A stretch of 64,000 nt of DNA from Sipunculus nudus. Its lineage: Eukaryota > Annelida > Sipuncula > Golfingiida > Sipunculidae. The position numbers and the translations under genes are program-made. The notes beneath the pieces were generated by a model. The model had not been told where the DNA came from. It ran no database searches and saw nothing but the letters and a program-made list of their open reading frames with translations. Of this stretch, positions 26,206 to 36,537 are shown piece after piece. The stretch spans positions 71,655,416 to 71,719,415 of the forward strand of contig CM049315.1 of NCBI GenBank assembly GCA_026874595.1, read 5' to 3'. Position 1 is the stretch's first letter. Every line of letters begins with the position of its first letter.

Positions 26206-27310
26206 GCCAATTAGATAGCAGCCATGATATGTATAAACAACAGCACCTGGGCTCAGTTATTGTGTACAAGCAGACATGCCATGTCAGTAGTCAGTGACTG
26301 TCTCTGCTCCAAATATAAATGCAGGTACTCAACAGAACAAGCTCTCATGAAACTCCATTTAATTTGCACATACAATTAAACCTTAATCCATAATGGCTTT
26401 TAAATATAAACCAAACTTAATCAAGCTTTGTTAGAAATTACACCTTGATGAATATGAATCAGAGTACACACTACACAGTCACACGGATCCTGCATGAAGT
26501 TGTGTAGCTACATAGCTGAATAAAAGTTCTGGGTGAGTTTATTGTCAGGCCAAGGACTGGAAACATGAACCACAAAGTGACATTGGGTTACTTCAATATT
26601 GTTAGGAATTTCCCATTTACTTAGGGTGACATCCATAGACATAATTCGAACAGAATTTAGCAAATCAACTTTAAATGAAGCTTAGCCTAAGTATTTTAAA
26701 GTTTGTGTGAAGATGAAAAAAAAACCTTATTTAAAGTTACTGTTTCATATTCAAATCAATAAAACTCAAAATGCATTGGAGTTCAATAAATGCATGATAT
26801 ACACATTAACCACAGAATTTTTTTCATGCTGGCTTTGATATATCTGCCTTCCAGCTTGAATACATCTTTCAATCCCACCATTAATCTTAGACTTATTTTA
26901 TACTTTTACACAAAATAAAATTTAATACTACACTTTCTGTGTATGAAATTACTTGAGGAAAAATCAATCTTATCAGTGCTGGGCAGCCCTTTATCAATGC
27001 TTGCTGCATCACCCCTTAGGGTAAAAATATGTAGTTCAAACTTACTGGTGGTAGTAACATAACACCCTCTTTTTGTTCCTCCCATCAACTGATTGTTCTA
27101 ATTAATCCAATGAGTCCTCTGAACATGCTGGATCTGTTGAATGTTACTCTTACTTGAGCTATTTGGCACAGATCTTCATATTTTTAGAAGAGCTAACAAA
27201 GCACTGTCTTTTCCTAATTTTGCAAAAATGGCTGCCTTTCCCTCCAAAATCAGTTTAGCCAATCATAGCAGGGTAAGACAGGAAATAGTAGAGCAAATAA
27301 AACTGTAAAA

Positions 27311-27497
27311 GACTGCGGCTAGCCGCAACTCTCCCGCAGCCTTCCTGCGCACAGCATCCAGTTAACTCTATGAGACTGCGGCTAGCCGCAACCCTCCCGC
27401 AGCCTTCCTGCACACAGTATTAATATACTCTATAGGACTGCGGCTAGCCGCGACCCTCCAGCAACCTTCCAGCACACAATTCTGATTTGCTGCACAC
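27311..27497. repeat. Three 62-63-bp units with the palindrome GCGGCTAGCCGC
   Basis: GACTGCGGCTAGCCGC begins at 27311, 27373 and 27436. Each copy continues with a CCCGCAGCCTTCCTGC-like stretch and an AT-rich spacer. The 12-bp palindrome GCGGCTAGCCGC sits at each unit start and could form a hairpin. The units lie in the right part of the 25651-27641 element, and the GCAGCCTTCCTGCACAC words match those in its left part. Confidence 0.85.
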
Positions 27498-27641
27498 TTT
27501 CCTGCAGCCTTTACCAGGCAGCGGGAAGCATGCAACTAGCTGCAGCCTTCCTGCACACTCTTCTTGCAGCCTATTTTGGTTTCTGCTGCTTTGCAGCACA
27601 GTTGCAGCAAAGCAGCGGCAAACTTTTCATTTTGCTAAGGG

Positions 27642-28250
27642 AATTAGTTTAAAGACATCTAGATCTGATATCTGAATAATTATTTCAAAACAGTAACAGT
27701 TTTTTCTCAATTTTTTTTGTAGTGTGAGCCAGATACATCTGAAACAGATACACCATAAGGTCATAAGCTTCAGGCAACATACAGTAAAAAGTGCCATGTA
27801 CTTCATGCTGCGAATGCTGATGTGTATCCTGCAGAAGGACACTCATCATGTAAGATCAGTGCTAATGAGTGTGATCATTTTATATATATCTTCAGTAGGA
27901 GGATGCAGGTTCACTGAGGATATGCCTTGATCAACAAGTTCAAACATAATCAGATACACATTTTCTATGGAGGGTGGAGACCTGGAGATAAAAGAAGTGA
28001 AAGTGTTCAAAGAGACACAACTGGCCACAATGCCACCATTAGCCCAAGTCTAGTGGAAGGAGAGACCAGTGGGACATAGCACCACCAGCTGACCAGCTTA
28101 AAATGACAGCCAAGCTCCATATGGGGCAGTAACCTTCTGTCATGAGGCCTGGCTTGGACAAAGTGTCTGTATGTGCAAACAGGGGATGTGCCATCAGGGT
28201 GATATGAGCACACACTGACTAAAATTCAGTCAAACAGCTACATTTTGTAA
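27642..28250. other. Unannotated segment between two mobile elements
   Basis: About 600 bp of mixed composition. Short frames exist on both strands (for example 27724-27930 plus) but none has a recognisable motif. No repeat partner found in the window. Confidence 0.4.
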
Positions 28251-28350
28251 AGTTTTGAAATGCCGTGCTAGTCTGTTACTTACAAAAGTAATGTAAATGG
28301 TTGACACCTTTTGAAAAAGACTAGCTGTGTGTGGGTTCTTGTACACAAGC

Positions 28351-28376
28351 TTTCGGTGCTCCGCCCCCTTCCTCAG
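28351..28376 (-). ncRNA. Hammerhead-ribozyme-like motif in the Penelope 3' region
   Basis: On the minus strand the sequence reads CTGAGGA, then AGGGGGCGGAGCACC, then GAAA. CTGANGA and GAAA are the two conserved hammerhead core boxes. The segment between them can form a short stem II (GG..GC with GC..CC around a GGA loop, one G/A mismatch). Penelope-like elements are known to carry hammerhead ribozymes. Helices I and III are not obvious here, so this may be a decayed ribozyme. Confidence 0.35.
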
Positions 28377-28677
28377 GTGTAAATGGAGCTGTTCCTCAGG
28401 TAGCTGTTCCCAGTATGGTTCATTTGGACAGGATTATGGCAAAGCTTGTCGGGTCTATTGTTGTGTCGGTGCTGGCTGAATTAGGGGATTGGTGGATTAG
28501 TGATCATGATTTCCAGGTAGCAGGTGTCCAGTGAAGTGGTTACTGATCCTTAAAAGCAAGGGAGTGTTCCAAGTTTTCAATTGTTGTGTTGTGTAATGGT
28601 GTAAAAATAAAAAAGTATGTACATAGTCTAAAATAGTTGAGTCCTATGTTTAGTCTTTGTAATGGGTTAGGAATCCA

Positions 28678-29211
28678 TTAATTATCTCTGTTTAATCCCA
28701 TATTTATACAGTCAAACTGTTCTATGAGTTTCAGTTCCCATATTCTTCTGTTGTGTGTATCTGGCAGATTACCCATTAAAACACATATTTTCATGTCCGA
28801 GGCCTGATGTCCGTTTTCAGAGAAATGTTTTCCTATTGGCACAAAGCGGTTGTTTGAGTTAATGGTTTGTCTATGGCCGTTGACACGTTGTCTCAAGGTT
28901 TGTCCAGTTTCACCTATGTATGAAATATTTGGACAGACCCTGCATTGTATACAATACACCACTCCCCTCGACTCGCAGCTGAAATGTCCTCTTACTTTAT
29001 AGGTTTGACTGTTGATGTCTAAAGTTTCTCCCTGTGTTATTATTGCACATGTTTTGCACCTGGCTTTGTTGCAGGGGTACGTGCCATAGTTTCTCTCATT
29101 AGGTGTAATTTTGTTTCTGACAAGGGTCTGTCTGAGGTTTTTGGGTTGTCTAAAAGATACCATGGGTATTGAACTAACAATTTCTTTCAGTTCATGGTCT
29201 GTTCCTATCTG
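28678..29211 (-). pseudogene. GIY-YIG endonuclease domain of a Penelope-like element
   Basis: Counting from the Met read at base 29163, the 161 residues begin MVSFRQPKNLRQTLVRNKIT, the NLR..LVR block found between RT and endonuclease in Penelope elements. A Cys-rich linker follows (C31, C36, C39, C63, C74, C77). The GIY-YIG core is VVYC (about 68-71), YIGETG (82-87), LRQRVNGHR (90-98, the conserved Arg region) and GKHFSENGH (111-119, including the expected metal-binding Glu 116). The frame stays open upstream of that Met to a stop at 29212-29214. Before the stop, an RT-tail-like stretch is readable in the same phase. The enzyme would nick target DNA for retrotransposition. The domain itself is well kept, but without RT the copy cannot act alone. 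Confidence 0.85.
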
Positions 29212-29300
29212 CTACAGTAATATGTGTGCATTTTGTAGTTTTAACTTTACGTCGGTAATAAGCGGTGTAGGTTTGTGAGTGAACATACGATAAGCATTGC

Positions 29301-30777
29301 CAGCAAAACAGGTAAAAGAACATAAAACAAATGACATGACTATGGACGGGCTGTGGCAGGTAAGACAGGCTGGTCCGTAGGTCGACACAGGTTATTCGTG
29401 GGTGTAGTTGATATTTTTAACCGCAGTCTCGCTTTAAACAGATGGCTACATGTGAAAACCAGACTTGGACTTGGCAGTATTTATTAAATTACCTGTGGAG
29501 TACTGAATCAAATTTATACCAGCAAACATCACCGTGAAAATACCAGAAAGAAGCTTGTCTCGTCCCAAGATGCTGATTTCTGATTCGCTTTAACTCCTCT
29601 TCATCAACGTCTTGAGTTCCGAATAGGGGGACCCATTGGAATCATGTAACTTATTTACTGAGCAAAATCCAAACATAATATTCACCTTACATGTGTCCTT
29701 TGTAGTTCTATGAAGCATTTGGGGTGAAATAATCATCAAATTAATGCAGATGTGAATAATATACTGGTATATTGTCCATTAGCTGATAAATCCATGTATA
29801 CAGCTTTGCCATTGTTGTTTCGGAAATGACCCTTGCCCTAGCTAAAGGCCGCTTAGGTGTGTGGCAAATGAGCAATCATGCTTGCCGTAGATAACAAAAG
29901 AATACATAACGCATAAGAATGCAATATAATTTATAAATATTGAATGTGATGTTTTTTTTTGTATGTGTGCGTTACATATGTGTGAATACAATAAAGTTGA
30001 AGCCTGAACGTATGCCTAATAGTCAGGCTATTTGTATGTACGTGTCATGATTTTTAATAATAAAATAGTATAATAAAATAAATAAAAAAAATTAAACGAG
30101 AGCAAATATGTCTCAATCTTTTACACGTTTAATTGTGATATATGTATGTATATATAACAAATGAATGTGTATATCTTAATGACAAATTTAATATAATGAA
30201 GTTATTTAAATTGTTAATTGTTTGTTTGTTTGTTTTTTTTTCTGGTGAAGATTAGTATAACATGTGTAATGAATATTAATAAAATTTGAAATTCAAAGGA
30301 ATGTGTTTTTTTCTGTTACTTTGATTGAACATTCTTGAATGTACAATGTGTTTGTTTGAGGCAAGTATGAAAAAAAAATCATATATTAAAAATATTCCAT
30401 ATAAAATAAATAAACCATAAAAAATTGTAAATTAAAAAAAAATCACTTTTGTGTCACAAAACCATACATTTTATTATTGTTATACAGGCATGATTTTTGT
30501 TCACTGTTTTTATTTATGCCATCAACAATGGTTAACTTAATGATAATAATCATAATGCAAAATAAATGTTTGTGTAGACTTAAAATTAAAGTAAAAAGGA
30601 ACATCATCAAGGTATCTTTAAGGTATCATATTGTCAACATGTCTGCCTCACTCACTCCCTCAGTATAAACTGTGGTACAGAGTTTATTCAGAAAGATAAG
30701 GGTTAATTACCAGAGGAAGCCGCTTTATACCAAACTGGCAACAGGCATAACAGCTCAGGATACACTGGATTTATATT
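29301..30777. other. Very AT-rich DNA, no gene seen
   Basis: Especially 29940-30470 is extremely AT-rich with T- and A-runs. The small frames have no features. No repeat partner recognised. Confidence 0.5.
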
Positions 30778-31056
30778 TTGCAATGTCCAGTTACACCAGT
30801 TATAAAGAAGGGGAAGGTTTGTAATAAGCATTTATGCCCTCTATGCTTCAACATTTTGAACAAATTCAGCACTGCCAGAAGGGATATGGAGGATGCAAGA
30901 TCCAGCCTTTTGGGCCAGAACCAGACAGAAACATATGCAATACTTAATTTGCAAGTGCACAAAGTATTTAATCAGTTATCCACGGAAACCTCACCCGGAG
31001 ATCGTCCAGAGACCGCCATCTTGCCCGGAGATCAGCCAATGAGTGCTTCCCACTGA
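30778..31056 (+). CDS. Hypothetical Cys-containing open frame (possible decayed exon)
   Basis: A 92-codon frame contains VCNKHLCPLCFNILNKFSTA (about residues 14-33), with a C-x5-C-x2-C pattern and an amphipathic stretch (ARRDMEDARSSLLGQ). It resembles the short Cys-rich N-terminal modules of some transposon-encoded proteins, but I cannot name a family. A small tandem echo near the C-terminus (SPGDRPETAILPGDQP) is coded by two CCCGGAGATC words. It lies 450 bp left of the MULE, in less AT-rich DNA than its surroundings. It may be a gene piece or chance. Confidence 0.25.
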   Translation: MQCPVTPVIKKGKVCNKHLCPLCFNILNKFSTARRDMEDARSSLLGQNQTETYAILNLQVHKVFNQLSTETSPGDRPETAILPGDQPMSASH

Positions 31057-31501
31057 TTCCCACTCTCCACAACAGATGCCGCCACATACATGTATGATTT
31101 CCCCGCTCTGATATGTAATATTGTTTACGAGTCTGATTGATGGTACTGTCACTTAAATATGTATATTGTTTAAAAAACTGTTTAATACACTAATCATATA
31201 TTCTCTTTACCAATTTTCTATTTCTGAAAACTCAAGAATGTTTGTAATATGTTTATAACTAATTGTATTTTTTTTTCTTGCATATTATACAGAATATTTT
31301 CTTTTAGTATAAATTTTATAGTAAAATATGTGATAATATATGTCATAGGGTTATTTTTGTATTAATTATTTTTGATATGCCTTGGTGCACTTGTTTGTAG
31401 TGTATAGCTTACAGACTACCAGTTTTGTCCAGGTGCACTACACCAGTGCCTTTTATTTAAAACTTGTAGCTTTGCATTGTGTGTCAACCATGCATAACAT
31501 G

Positions 31502-31725
31502 GGTTTAGGGACATATCGGCCGCCGTCGACATCGGCCGCCGGCCTCAAATGGACCATATCGGCCACCGGCACCCAGCGGGACGCAATATCGGCCGCCAGC
31601 TGCAATTGCCCACAGGCCTGTATTATCTCTGTCAAGTCAACCATATCGGCCGCAGAAAGAACTAGGCTAGCTACCATATCGGCCGCCGCCTCCTCATACG
31701 TCTCATTGGATAATCTATAGTCTCT
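31502..31725 (+). repeat. Left terminal inverted repeat of the MULE
   Basis: This GC-rich repeat contains six copies of ATATCGGCCGCC or a close variant (31513, 31531 shortened, 31556, 31586, 31643, 31676). Such clustered subterminal words are candidate transposase-binding sites. It ends at a (TC)n run, as does its partner. Confidence 0.9.
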
Positions 31726-31855
31726 CTCTCTCTCATATTGTGTATATAATGCATGTATAAATATATATATATATACACATACCTACATAAATACTAAAGC
31801 ATTATAATAAAAATGTAAATAAACTAGAATACGGGTAGTCGACAAGCGACTACTT

Positions 31856-33638
31856 GTATCCGCCTAAATCAGAGTGGAACGGGTGAAGTGTTGCATATTA
31901 GCATGGATGTCTGCAGCCAAATTGTGTATGTAGGTTGCGCTACCTACCAAAAATCCAGATAGCTCTATACACATGCAAAACTTTGGCCCAATCGGTCAAA
32001 CGGTTCCCAAGATATGAGCTTGGATATCTGCTGCATAAACTAGAATGCAGGTGGCGCCACCTGTCATAAAATCAAGAGAGCTGTCGGGGATGTATAAACT
32101 TGCAAAATTTTAGGCAGATATGTCAAACCACTGCCGAGATATGAGTGATTTTATCCCATGGCAGACAAACAGATGGGACCTGTGCAAACATGGCTGCAGG
32201 TGGCGCCACCAGTTTTGCGTATGATAAAGAGCTATGTGAGATTTATACACATGCAAAATTTTGGCCCAATCGGTCAAACGGTTCCCTAGATATGAGCTTG
32301 GATGTCTGCAGCGTAAACTTGGTTGTAGGTGGCGCCACCTGTCATAAAATCAGAAAAGCTATCCAGGATGTATAAGAATGCTGAATTTCAGGTGAATTAG
32401 TCAAACCACTGCAGAAATATGAGTGATTTTAACCCAAGGCAGACAAACAGATGGACACTGTGCAAACATGGTTGCAGGTAGCGCCACCATTTTCAGTGTA
32501 TAATATAAAGCTCTCCAAGGGCTACATTTGTGCAAAAAAATTTTCCTGATCGGTCAAACGGTTCCTGAGATATGAGCTTGGATGTCTGCAGCGTAAACGT
32601 GAATGTAGGTGGCACCACCTGTCATAAAATCAGAAAAGCCATCCAGGATGTATACGCATGCCAAATTTCAGGTGAATTAGTCAAGTCACTGCAGAGATAT
32701 GAGTGATTTTAACCCAAGGCAGACAAACAGATGGACACTGTGCAAACATGGTTGCAGGTAGCGCCACCATTTTTGGTGTATGTTATAAAGCTCTCCAAGG
32801 GCTACATTTGTGCAAAAGAATTTTCCTGATCGGTCAAACGGTTCCCGAGATATGAGCTTTGATGTCTGCAGCGTAAACGTGAATGTAGGTGGCGCCACCT
32901 GTCATAAAATCAGAAAAGCTATCCAGGATGTATATGCATGCCCAATTTCAGGTGAATTAGTCAAGTCACTGCAGAGATATGAGTGATTTTAACCCAAGGC
33001 AGAAGAACAGATGGACACTGTGCAAACATGGTTGCAGGTGGCGCCACCATTTTTGGTGCATGTTATAAAGCTCTCCAAGGGCTACATTTGTGCAAAAGAA
33101 TTTTCCTGATCGGTCAAACGGTTCCCGAGATATGAGCTTGGATGTCTGCAGCGTAAACGTGAATGTAGGTGGCGCCACCTGTCATAAAATCAGAAAAGCT
33201 ATCCAAGATGTTTACGCATGCCCAATTTCAGGTGAATTAGTCAAGTCACTGCAGAGATATGAGTGATTTTAACCCAAGGCAGACGAACAGATGGACACTG
33301 TGCAAACATGGTTGCAGGTGGCGCCACCATTTTTGGTGTATGTTATAAAGCTCTCCGAGGGCTACATTTGTGCAAAAAAATTTTCCTGATCAGTCAAACG
33401 GTTCCCGAGATATGTGGGTTTATGTGTGGAAACACGCACAAACGGACGCAGAGCGCAAAGGAAAGGTCAGAGGTCAAAACAAAATCGGGGCGCAGCAGTT
33501 CACATGTGACCTGAACATAATCCCAGGTTTCGGAAAATTCCGTCCAGCGGTTACGGAGGAGTTCTCCGGACACCTACGCGGCGGGGGCAGCGGCCAGCTG
33601 AAAACATAGTATCCGCAAAACTCTGTTTTGGCGGATAC
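31856..33638. repeat. 280-bp tandem repeat block carrying GGTGGCGCCACC, with short inverted ends
   Basis: Units repeat every 280 bp (GGCGCCACCTGTCATAAAAT near 32331, 32891 and 33171, with a GGCACC variant at 32611). Each unit has two half-units of about 140 bp. Each half carries GGTGGCGCCACC or a near copy and a closing phrase like GTCAAACGGTTCCCGAGATA. The block starts near GTATCCGCC (31856) and ends near GGCGGATAC (33630-33638), a short inverted pair, so it may be an element nested in the MULE. Its right end (33400-33638) is related to 58060-58312 and, inverted, to 55590-55690. The duplicate minus-strand frames at 32686-32898 and 32966-33178 are repeat shadows. Confidence 0.85.
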
Positions 33639-33833
33639 AAATTAATGAACCAAATCACCGGCTTATCTTCCAAATAGAGCGAATATAATAAATCAAGGCT
33701 TAACATGAATATATTTCATAATTAATGTATTTTGATATAAATTATATAAATTATATATATATATACATATATACATACTAATTATGCAAGTATACATCGG
33801 GTTATCTTCCAGAAAGATAATATTGAATAAAAC

Positions 33834-33953
33834 GCCCTCCAGTGTGACTGCTGTGATGGTTGGCAGCACCTCAAGTGTAATACAGGAGTGTCAGTTGTGG
33901 AATATGAAGAGGCGACCAGAGAAGGGTGGCTTGAATGGATGTGCCAGCCTTAA
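33834..33953 (+). pseudogene. PHD-like zinc-finger exon inside the MULE
   Basis: 39 codons in one frame, beginning LQCDCCDGWQHLKCNTGV after an initial Ala and ending GWLEWMCQP before TAA. The spacing C-x2-C ... W-Q-H-x2-C ... W-x-C matches the PHD-type finger that opens many predicted MULE-type proteins of molluscs and cnidarians (family knowledge, from memory). The last Cys pair is cut after WMCQP, so the finger is incomplete. No clear start codon or donor site is visible; it reads like one internal exon. The GC content is higher than the flanks. The adjacent longer frame (33784-33984) in another phase is a shadow. Confidence 0.5.
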
Positions 33954-33954
33954 A

Positions 33955-35225
33955 AGATTAAATCCTTATGTATATATGCTGTGAAAATTAAATCAGTGCC
34001 AAAGTTGGACAAAATTTAAGGTATTGATTTTTTATTTATGCTAATAACTTGAAAAATTTGCAAAATTCAGATCTAATTTTGGGTAAACAATTGAATCTTG
34101 ATTAAATAAAGTTATATTCCTGAAAAAAAGTCTCTAGGTTCAGCAATTCTCATGTTAGGTAAGTATATATATATTTCCTGATTTTTTTTTAAAATTGCAT
34201 TATGTTTTGGCCCATAACTTCAAAATAATACCCAATACTGACCAAATTTTTGGTATGTTCATAGAAAATGTATGAAAGAATGTGAATACTAAATACGATC
34301 AAAAACAGATCAGTGGTTTTGATATTAGGCAGCCTTGAAGTGTAACAATGGCTTTTTTTATGGAAAACGGAGTTTTTTTTCCTTAATATCTCGAAGGAAG
34401 GAAGTCCTAATGACCCAATTTTCAGTATGGTAGGAGATTTTGGGGACATCTTAAATTATGCCAACAGCCTGGGGAGCATAGAGATGTGCACTGAATGACC
34501 TACAGTCATCAAAGTGGACTGCTTGACAATGTAAGGGAATACAACAAGAGCCTCCAAAAAAATTCAATAACTAGCCTAATTTTGCAGATTTTATTTTCAA
34601 ATTTCAGATTTTAACAGATTAAATCCTTATGTATACATGCTGTGAAAATTAAATTCACAGTACTTACAGGAAAAAAAGGTACCAATTTTATATTTTTGCC
34701 AATATTTAAAAAAATTTAACAGATTTTGATCTAATTTTTGGTATACAATTAAATTTTGATTAATTAAAATTGAATTACTGGAAAAAAGTCCCTACCTTTA
34801 ACACTTTTGGTCTTAAGTGACCAAATATCTTCCTAATTTTTTTACAAAGTCCATTATGTTTGGGCCCATAACTTTTTTAAATTATATAATACGGACTTAA
34901 TATCTGGCATGTACAAAGGAACTATATAGAGGAATATTTATGGTAAATATGAAGAAAACCAGATAAGTGGTTTTGATATTAGGCAGTCCTGAAGTGTGAA
35001 AATAGATTTCTAATAAAAAATTGAGGTTTTTCCTGAATATCTCGAAGGAACGAAGTCCTATTGACCCAATTTTTGGCATGGTAGGAGATTTTGGGGATAT
35101 CTAACTGTATGCCGAATTTCAGATTCGTAGGTCCAACGGTGTCGAAACATGCCAGTCTTACAGACGGACATCCGGACGGACGGACGACGGACAATGGACC
35201 ACGACTATAGCTCAGATGACTTATA
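33955..35225. repeat. 661-bp tandem pair ending in a GGACGGACGG tail
   Basis: AGATTAAATCCTTATGTATA starts at 33955 and again at 34616. Both units contain CCCATAACTT, GTGGTTTTGATATTAGGCAG and ATATCTCGAAGGAA. The second continues into a tail of GGACGGACGGACGACGGAC (about 35175-35193) and then GACTATAGCTCAGATGACTT. This family shares its plan, but not its whole sequence, with the other tailed repeat modules in the window. Confidence 0.8.
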
Positions 35226-35239
35226 GTCAGCTGTGCTAA

Positions 35240-35988
35240 CAACCTGAACCTGTAGACAAGACCCCAGAGGAAGCAACTACTGCAGCCCCCTAGATCTGCT
35301 TCAGACCGAACCTGTAGACGAGACCCCGGAGGAAGCAGCTACTACAGCCCCCCTAGATCTGCTTCAGACCGAACCTGTAGACGAGACCCCTGATCGAGGA
35401 AGCAGCTACTGCTGCCCCCCTAGATCTGCTTCAGACCGAACCTGTAGAAGAGACCCCGGAGGAAGCAGCTACTACAGCCCCCATAGATCTGCTTCAGCCC
35501 GAACCTGTAGACGAGACCCAGGAGGAAACAACCACTGCAGCCCTCATAGATCTGCATCAGCCCGAACCCGTGGAGGAAGCCCCGGAGGAAGCAGTTAATG
35601 CAGCCCCAGAGGGAACACAGGCACAGGACGCCAGTCTTTATGCGGAAGACCTCGGTTCCTTCCACGAACCCTCAGCACTGGAAGAAAGGGACTTGGGCGT
35701 TTGGTCAAGTTGCTGCACAAGGAGGCACAGGTTGTGAATATGACAGCCGAACTAGTGTCAAGGGAGCAAGTCTCCAGGATATTGTCACACAGAAGCCTTG
35801 ACGTAAACAGTCGACTCTTTGCTTTATGTAGAGAATATAGGGATGGGGAGCGGAGCGCAACCTCTCTCTTGGCTGCAGGTAGCAGATTGGTTTGCCCAAA
35901 ACCAAGTCTGCAACCCGCGGACGAGCCGCAGCAGCAAGAGGACCAGCGAGTAATCGCCTTAGCTATTGTTTTTCTTATTTTTTTTTAA
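35240..35988 (+). pseudogene. Decayed gene segment with 21-residue acidic repeats, inside the MULE
   Basis: A 63-bp unit repeats five to six times. In its own frame it reads EPVDETPEEAATTAPLDLLQ plus T. The units carry small indels (one has lost a C, one has gained about five bases), so the frame is broken between them. From about 35595 unique sequence follows (TQAQDASLYAEDLGSFHEPS), then in another frame LVKLLHKEAQVVNMTAELVS and on to a TAA at 35986-35988. I do not recognise the C-terminal part. GC content is well above the flanks. It may be the linker and C-terminus of the MULE's own protein (the zinc finger lies upstream) or a captured host exon. It cannot be expressed as one protein as it stands. 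Confidence 0.55.
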
Positions 35989-36264
35989 TCTTGTGAGATA
36001 TAGTTAGATATATAGTTTATTGAGATGTTGCTGTGATGCTTTTATCATGCAGTAGTTTTGGTCAGTGTTTGTAATGGTTATTGTCATTTCTGTTAATAAA
36101 TGTGTATTTACTGTAATTTGTCCTTTTTCCCGTTTTGGAGATTGTGCGTTTTTGAGGTGTAGTTGAAAACGTTTGCAAAATGCTCGTGGTCACACTGAAT
36201 AAAAGAAGCTTCAATTCATATAAAATATTGAATGAAACTTGATATGTCCATATATACATATATG

Positions 36265-36304
<40 letters not shown>

Positions 36305-36314
<10 letters not shown>

Positions 36315-36528
36315 AGATTATCCAATGAAACGTATAATGAGGAAGCGGCGGCCGATATGGTAGCCTAGTTCTTTCCGCGGCCGATATGGTTGACTTGACA
36401 GAGTTAATACAGGCCTGTGGGCAATTGCAGCTGGCGGCCGATATTGCGTCCCGCTGGGCGCCGGCAGCAGATATGGTTCATTTGAGGCCGGCGGCCGATG
36501 TCGACGGCGGCCGATATGTCCCTATACC
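36305..36528 (-). repeat. Right terminal inverted repeat of the MULE
   Basis: Inverted partner of 31502-31725. The same CGGCCGATAT words appear with a few substitutions (for example one unit reads GCAGCAGATATGG). A long (GA)n microsatellite, 36269-36311, abuts its inner edge and mirrors the (TC)n run inside the left repeat, so the microsatellite was probably part of the ancestral inverted repeat. Confidence 0.9.
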
Positions 36529-36537
36529 CATAACATG

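Larger units (their letters stand above)
25651..27641. mobile_element. Inverted-end element filled with TGCAGC-rich minisatellite
   Basis: The left end reads CCCTTAGCAAAAAACGAGC. The right end, read inward, is CCCTTAGCAAAATGAAAAG. Both are followed by GC-rich sequence with TTGCCGC and repeated TTGCTGCAA-like words, giving inverted ends of about 60 bp. Inside are a tandem array (25790-26205), a 1.1-kb AT-rich centre, and a second GC-rich part (27311-27620). I could not define a target-site duplication. No transposase is present. It looks like a non-autonomous, foldback-like DNA element of unknown superfamily. Confidence 0.6.
28250..29300 (-). mobile_element. 5'-truncated Penelope-like retroelement
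   Basis: The minus strand carries the C-terminal GIY-YIG part of a Penelope-like element (see 28678-29211), a 3' region of about 300 bp and, toward 28351-28376, a hammerhead-like motif. Penelope-like elements are non-LTR-type retroelements in which the reverse transcriptase precedes a GIY-YIG endonuclease. Only the last residues of an RT-like segment can be seen upstream, beyond an in-frame stop at 29212-29214, so most of the RT is missing. This is a typical dead copy. The ends are approximate. Confidence 0.75.
31502..36528. mobile_element. Mutator-type (MULE) DNA transposon with long GC-rich inverted repeats
   Basis: 5027 bp. The ends are GGTTTAGGGACATATCGG and, read inward from the right, GGTATAGGGACATATCGG. 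The terminal inverted repeats are about 222 bp and about 93% alike by eye. A perfect 9-bp duplication CATAACATG flanks both sides (31493-31501 and 36529-36537). Long inverted ends plus 9-bp duplications are the Mutator hallmark. Inside are a 280-bp tandem block (about 31856-33638), a PHD-like zinc-finger exon (33834-33953), a 661-bp tandem pair (33955-35220) and a decayed repeat-bearing gene (35240-35988). The zinc finger resembles N-terminal fingers of animal MULE-type proteins, so these exons may be what remains of its own gene; capture of host exons is the alternative. Confidence 0.85.

Noticed and set aside
25654-26297. Several overlapping 120-204-codon open frames on both strands
   Set aside because: They all lie in one stop-free minisatellite; peptides are periodic in every frame, as expected from the repeat alone.
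28331-28534. Plus-strand 67-codon frame over the Penelope 3' region
   Set aside because: It is antisense to the element's 3' region and shows no motif.
32686-33178. Two near-identical 70-codon minus-strand frames
   Set aside because: They are exactly 280 bp apart and are shadows of the 280-bp tandem unit.
35420-35665. Minus-strand 81-codon frame with Cys/Phe/Gly repeats
   Set aside because: It is the antisense of the 63-bp coding minisatellite; the plus strand has the sensible acidic repeat.
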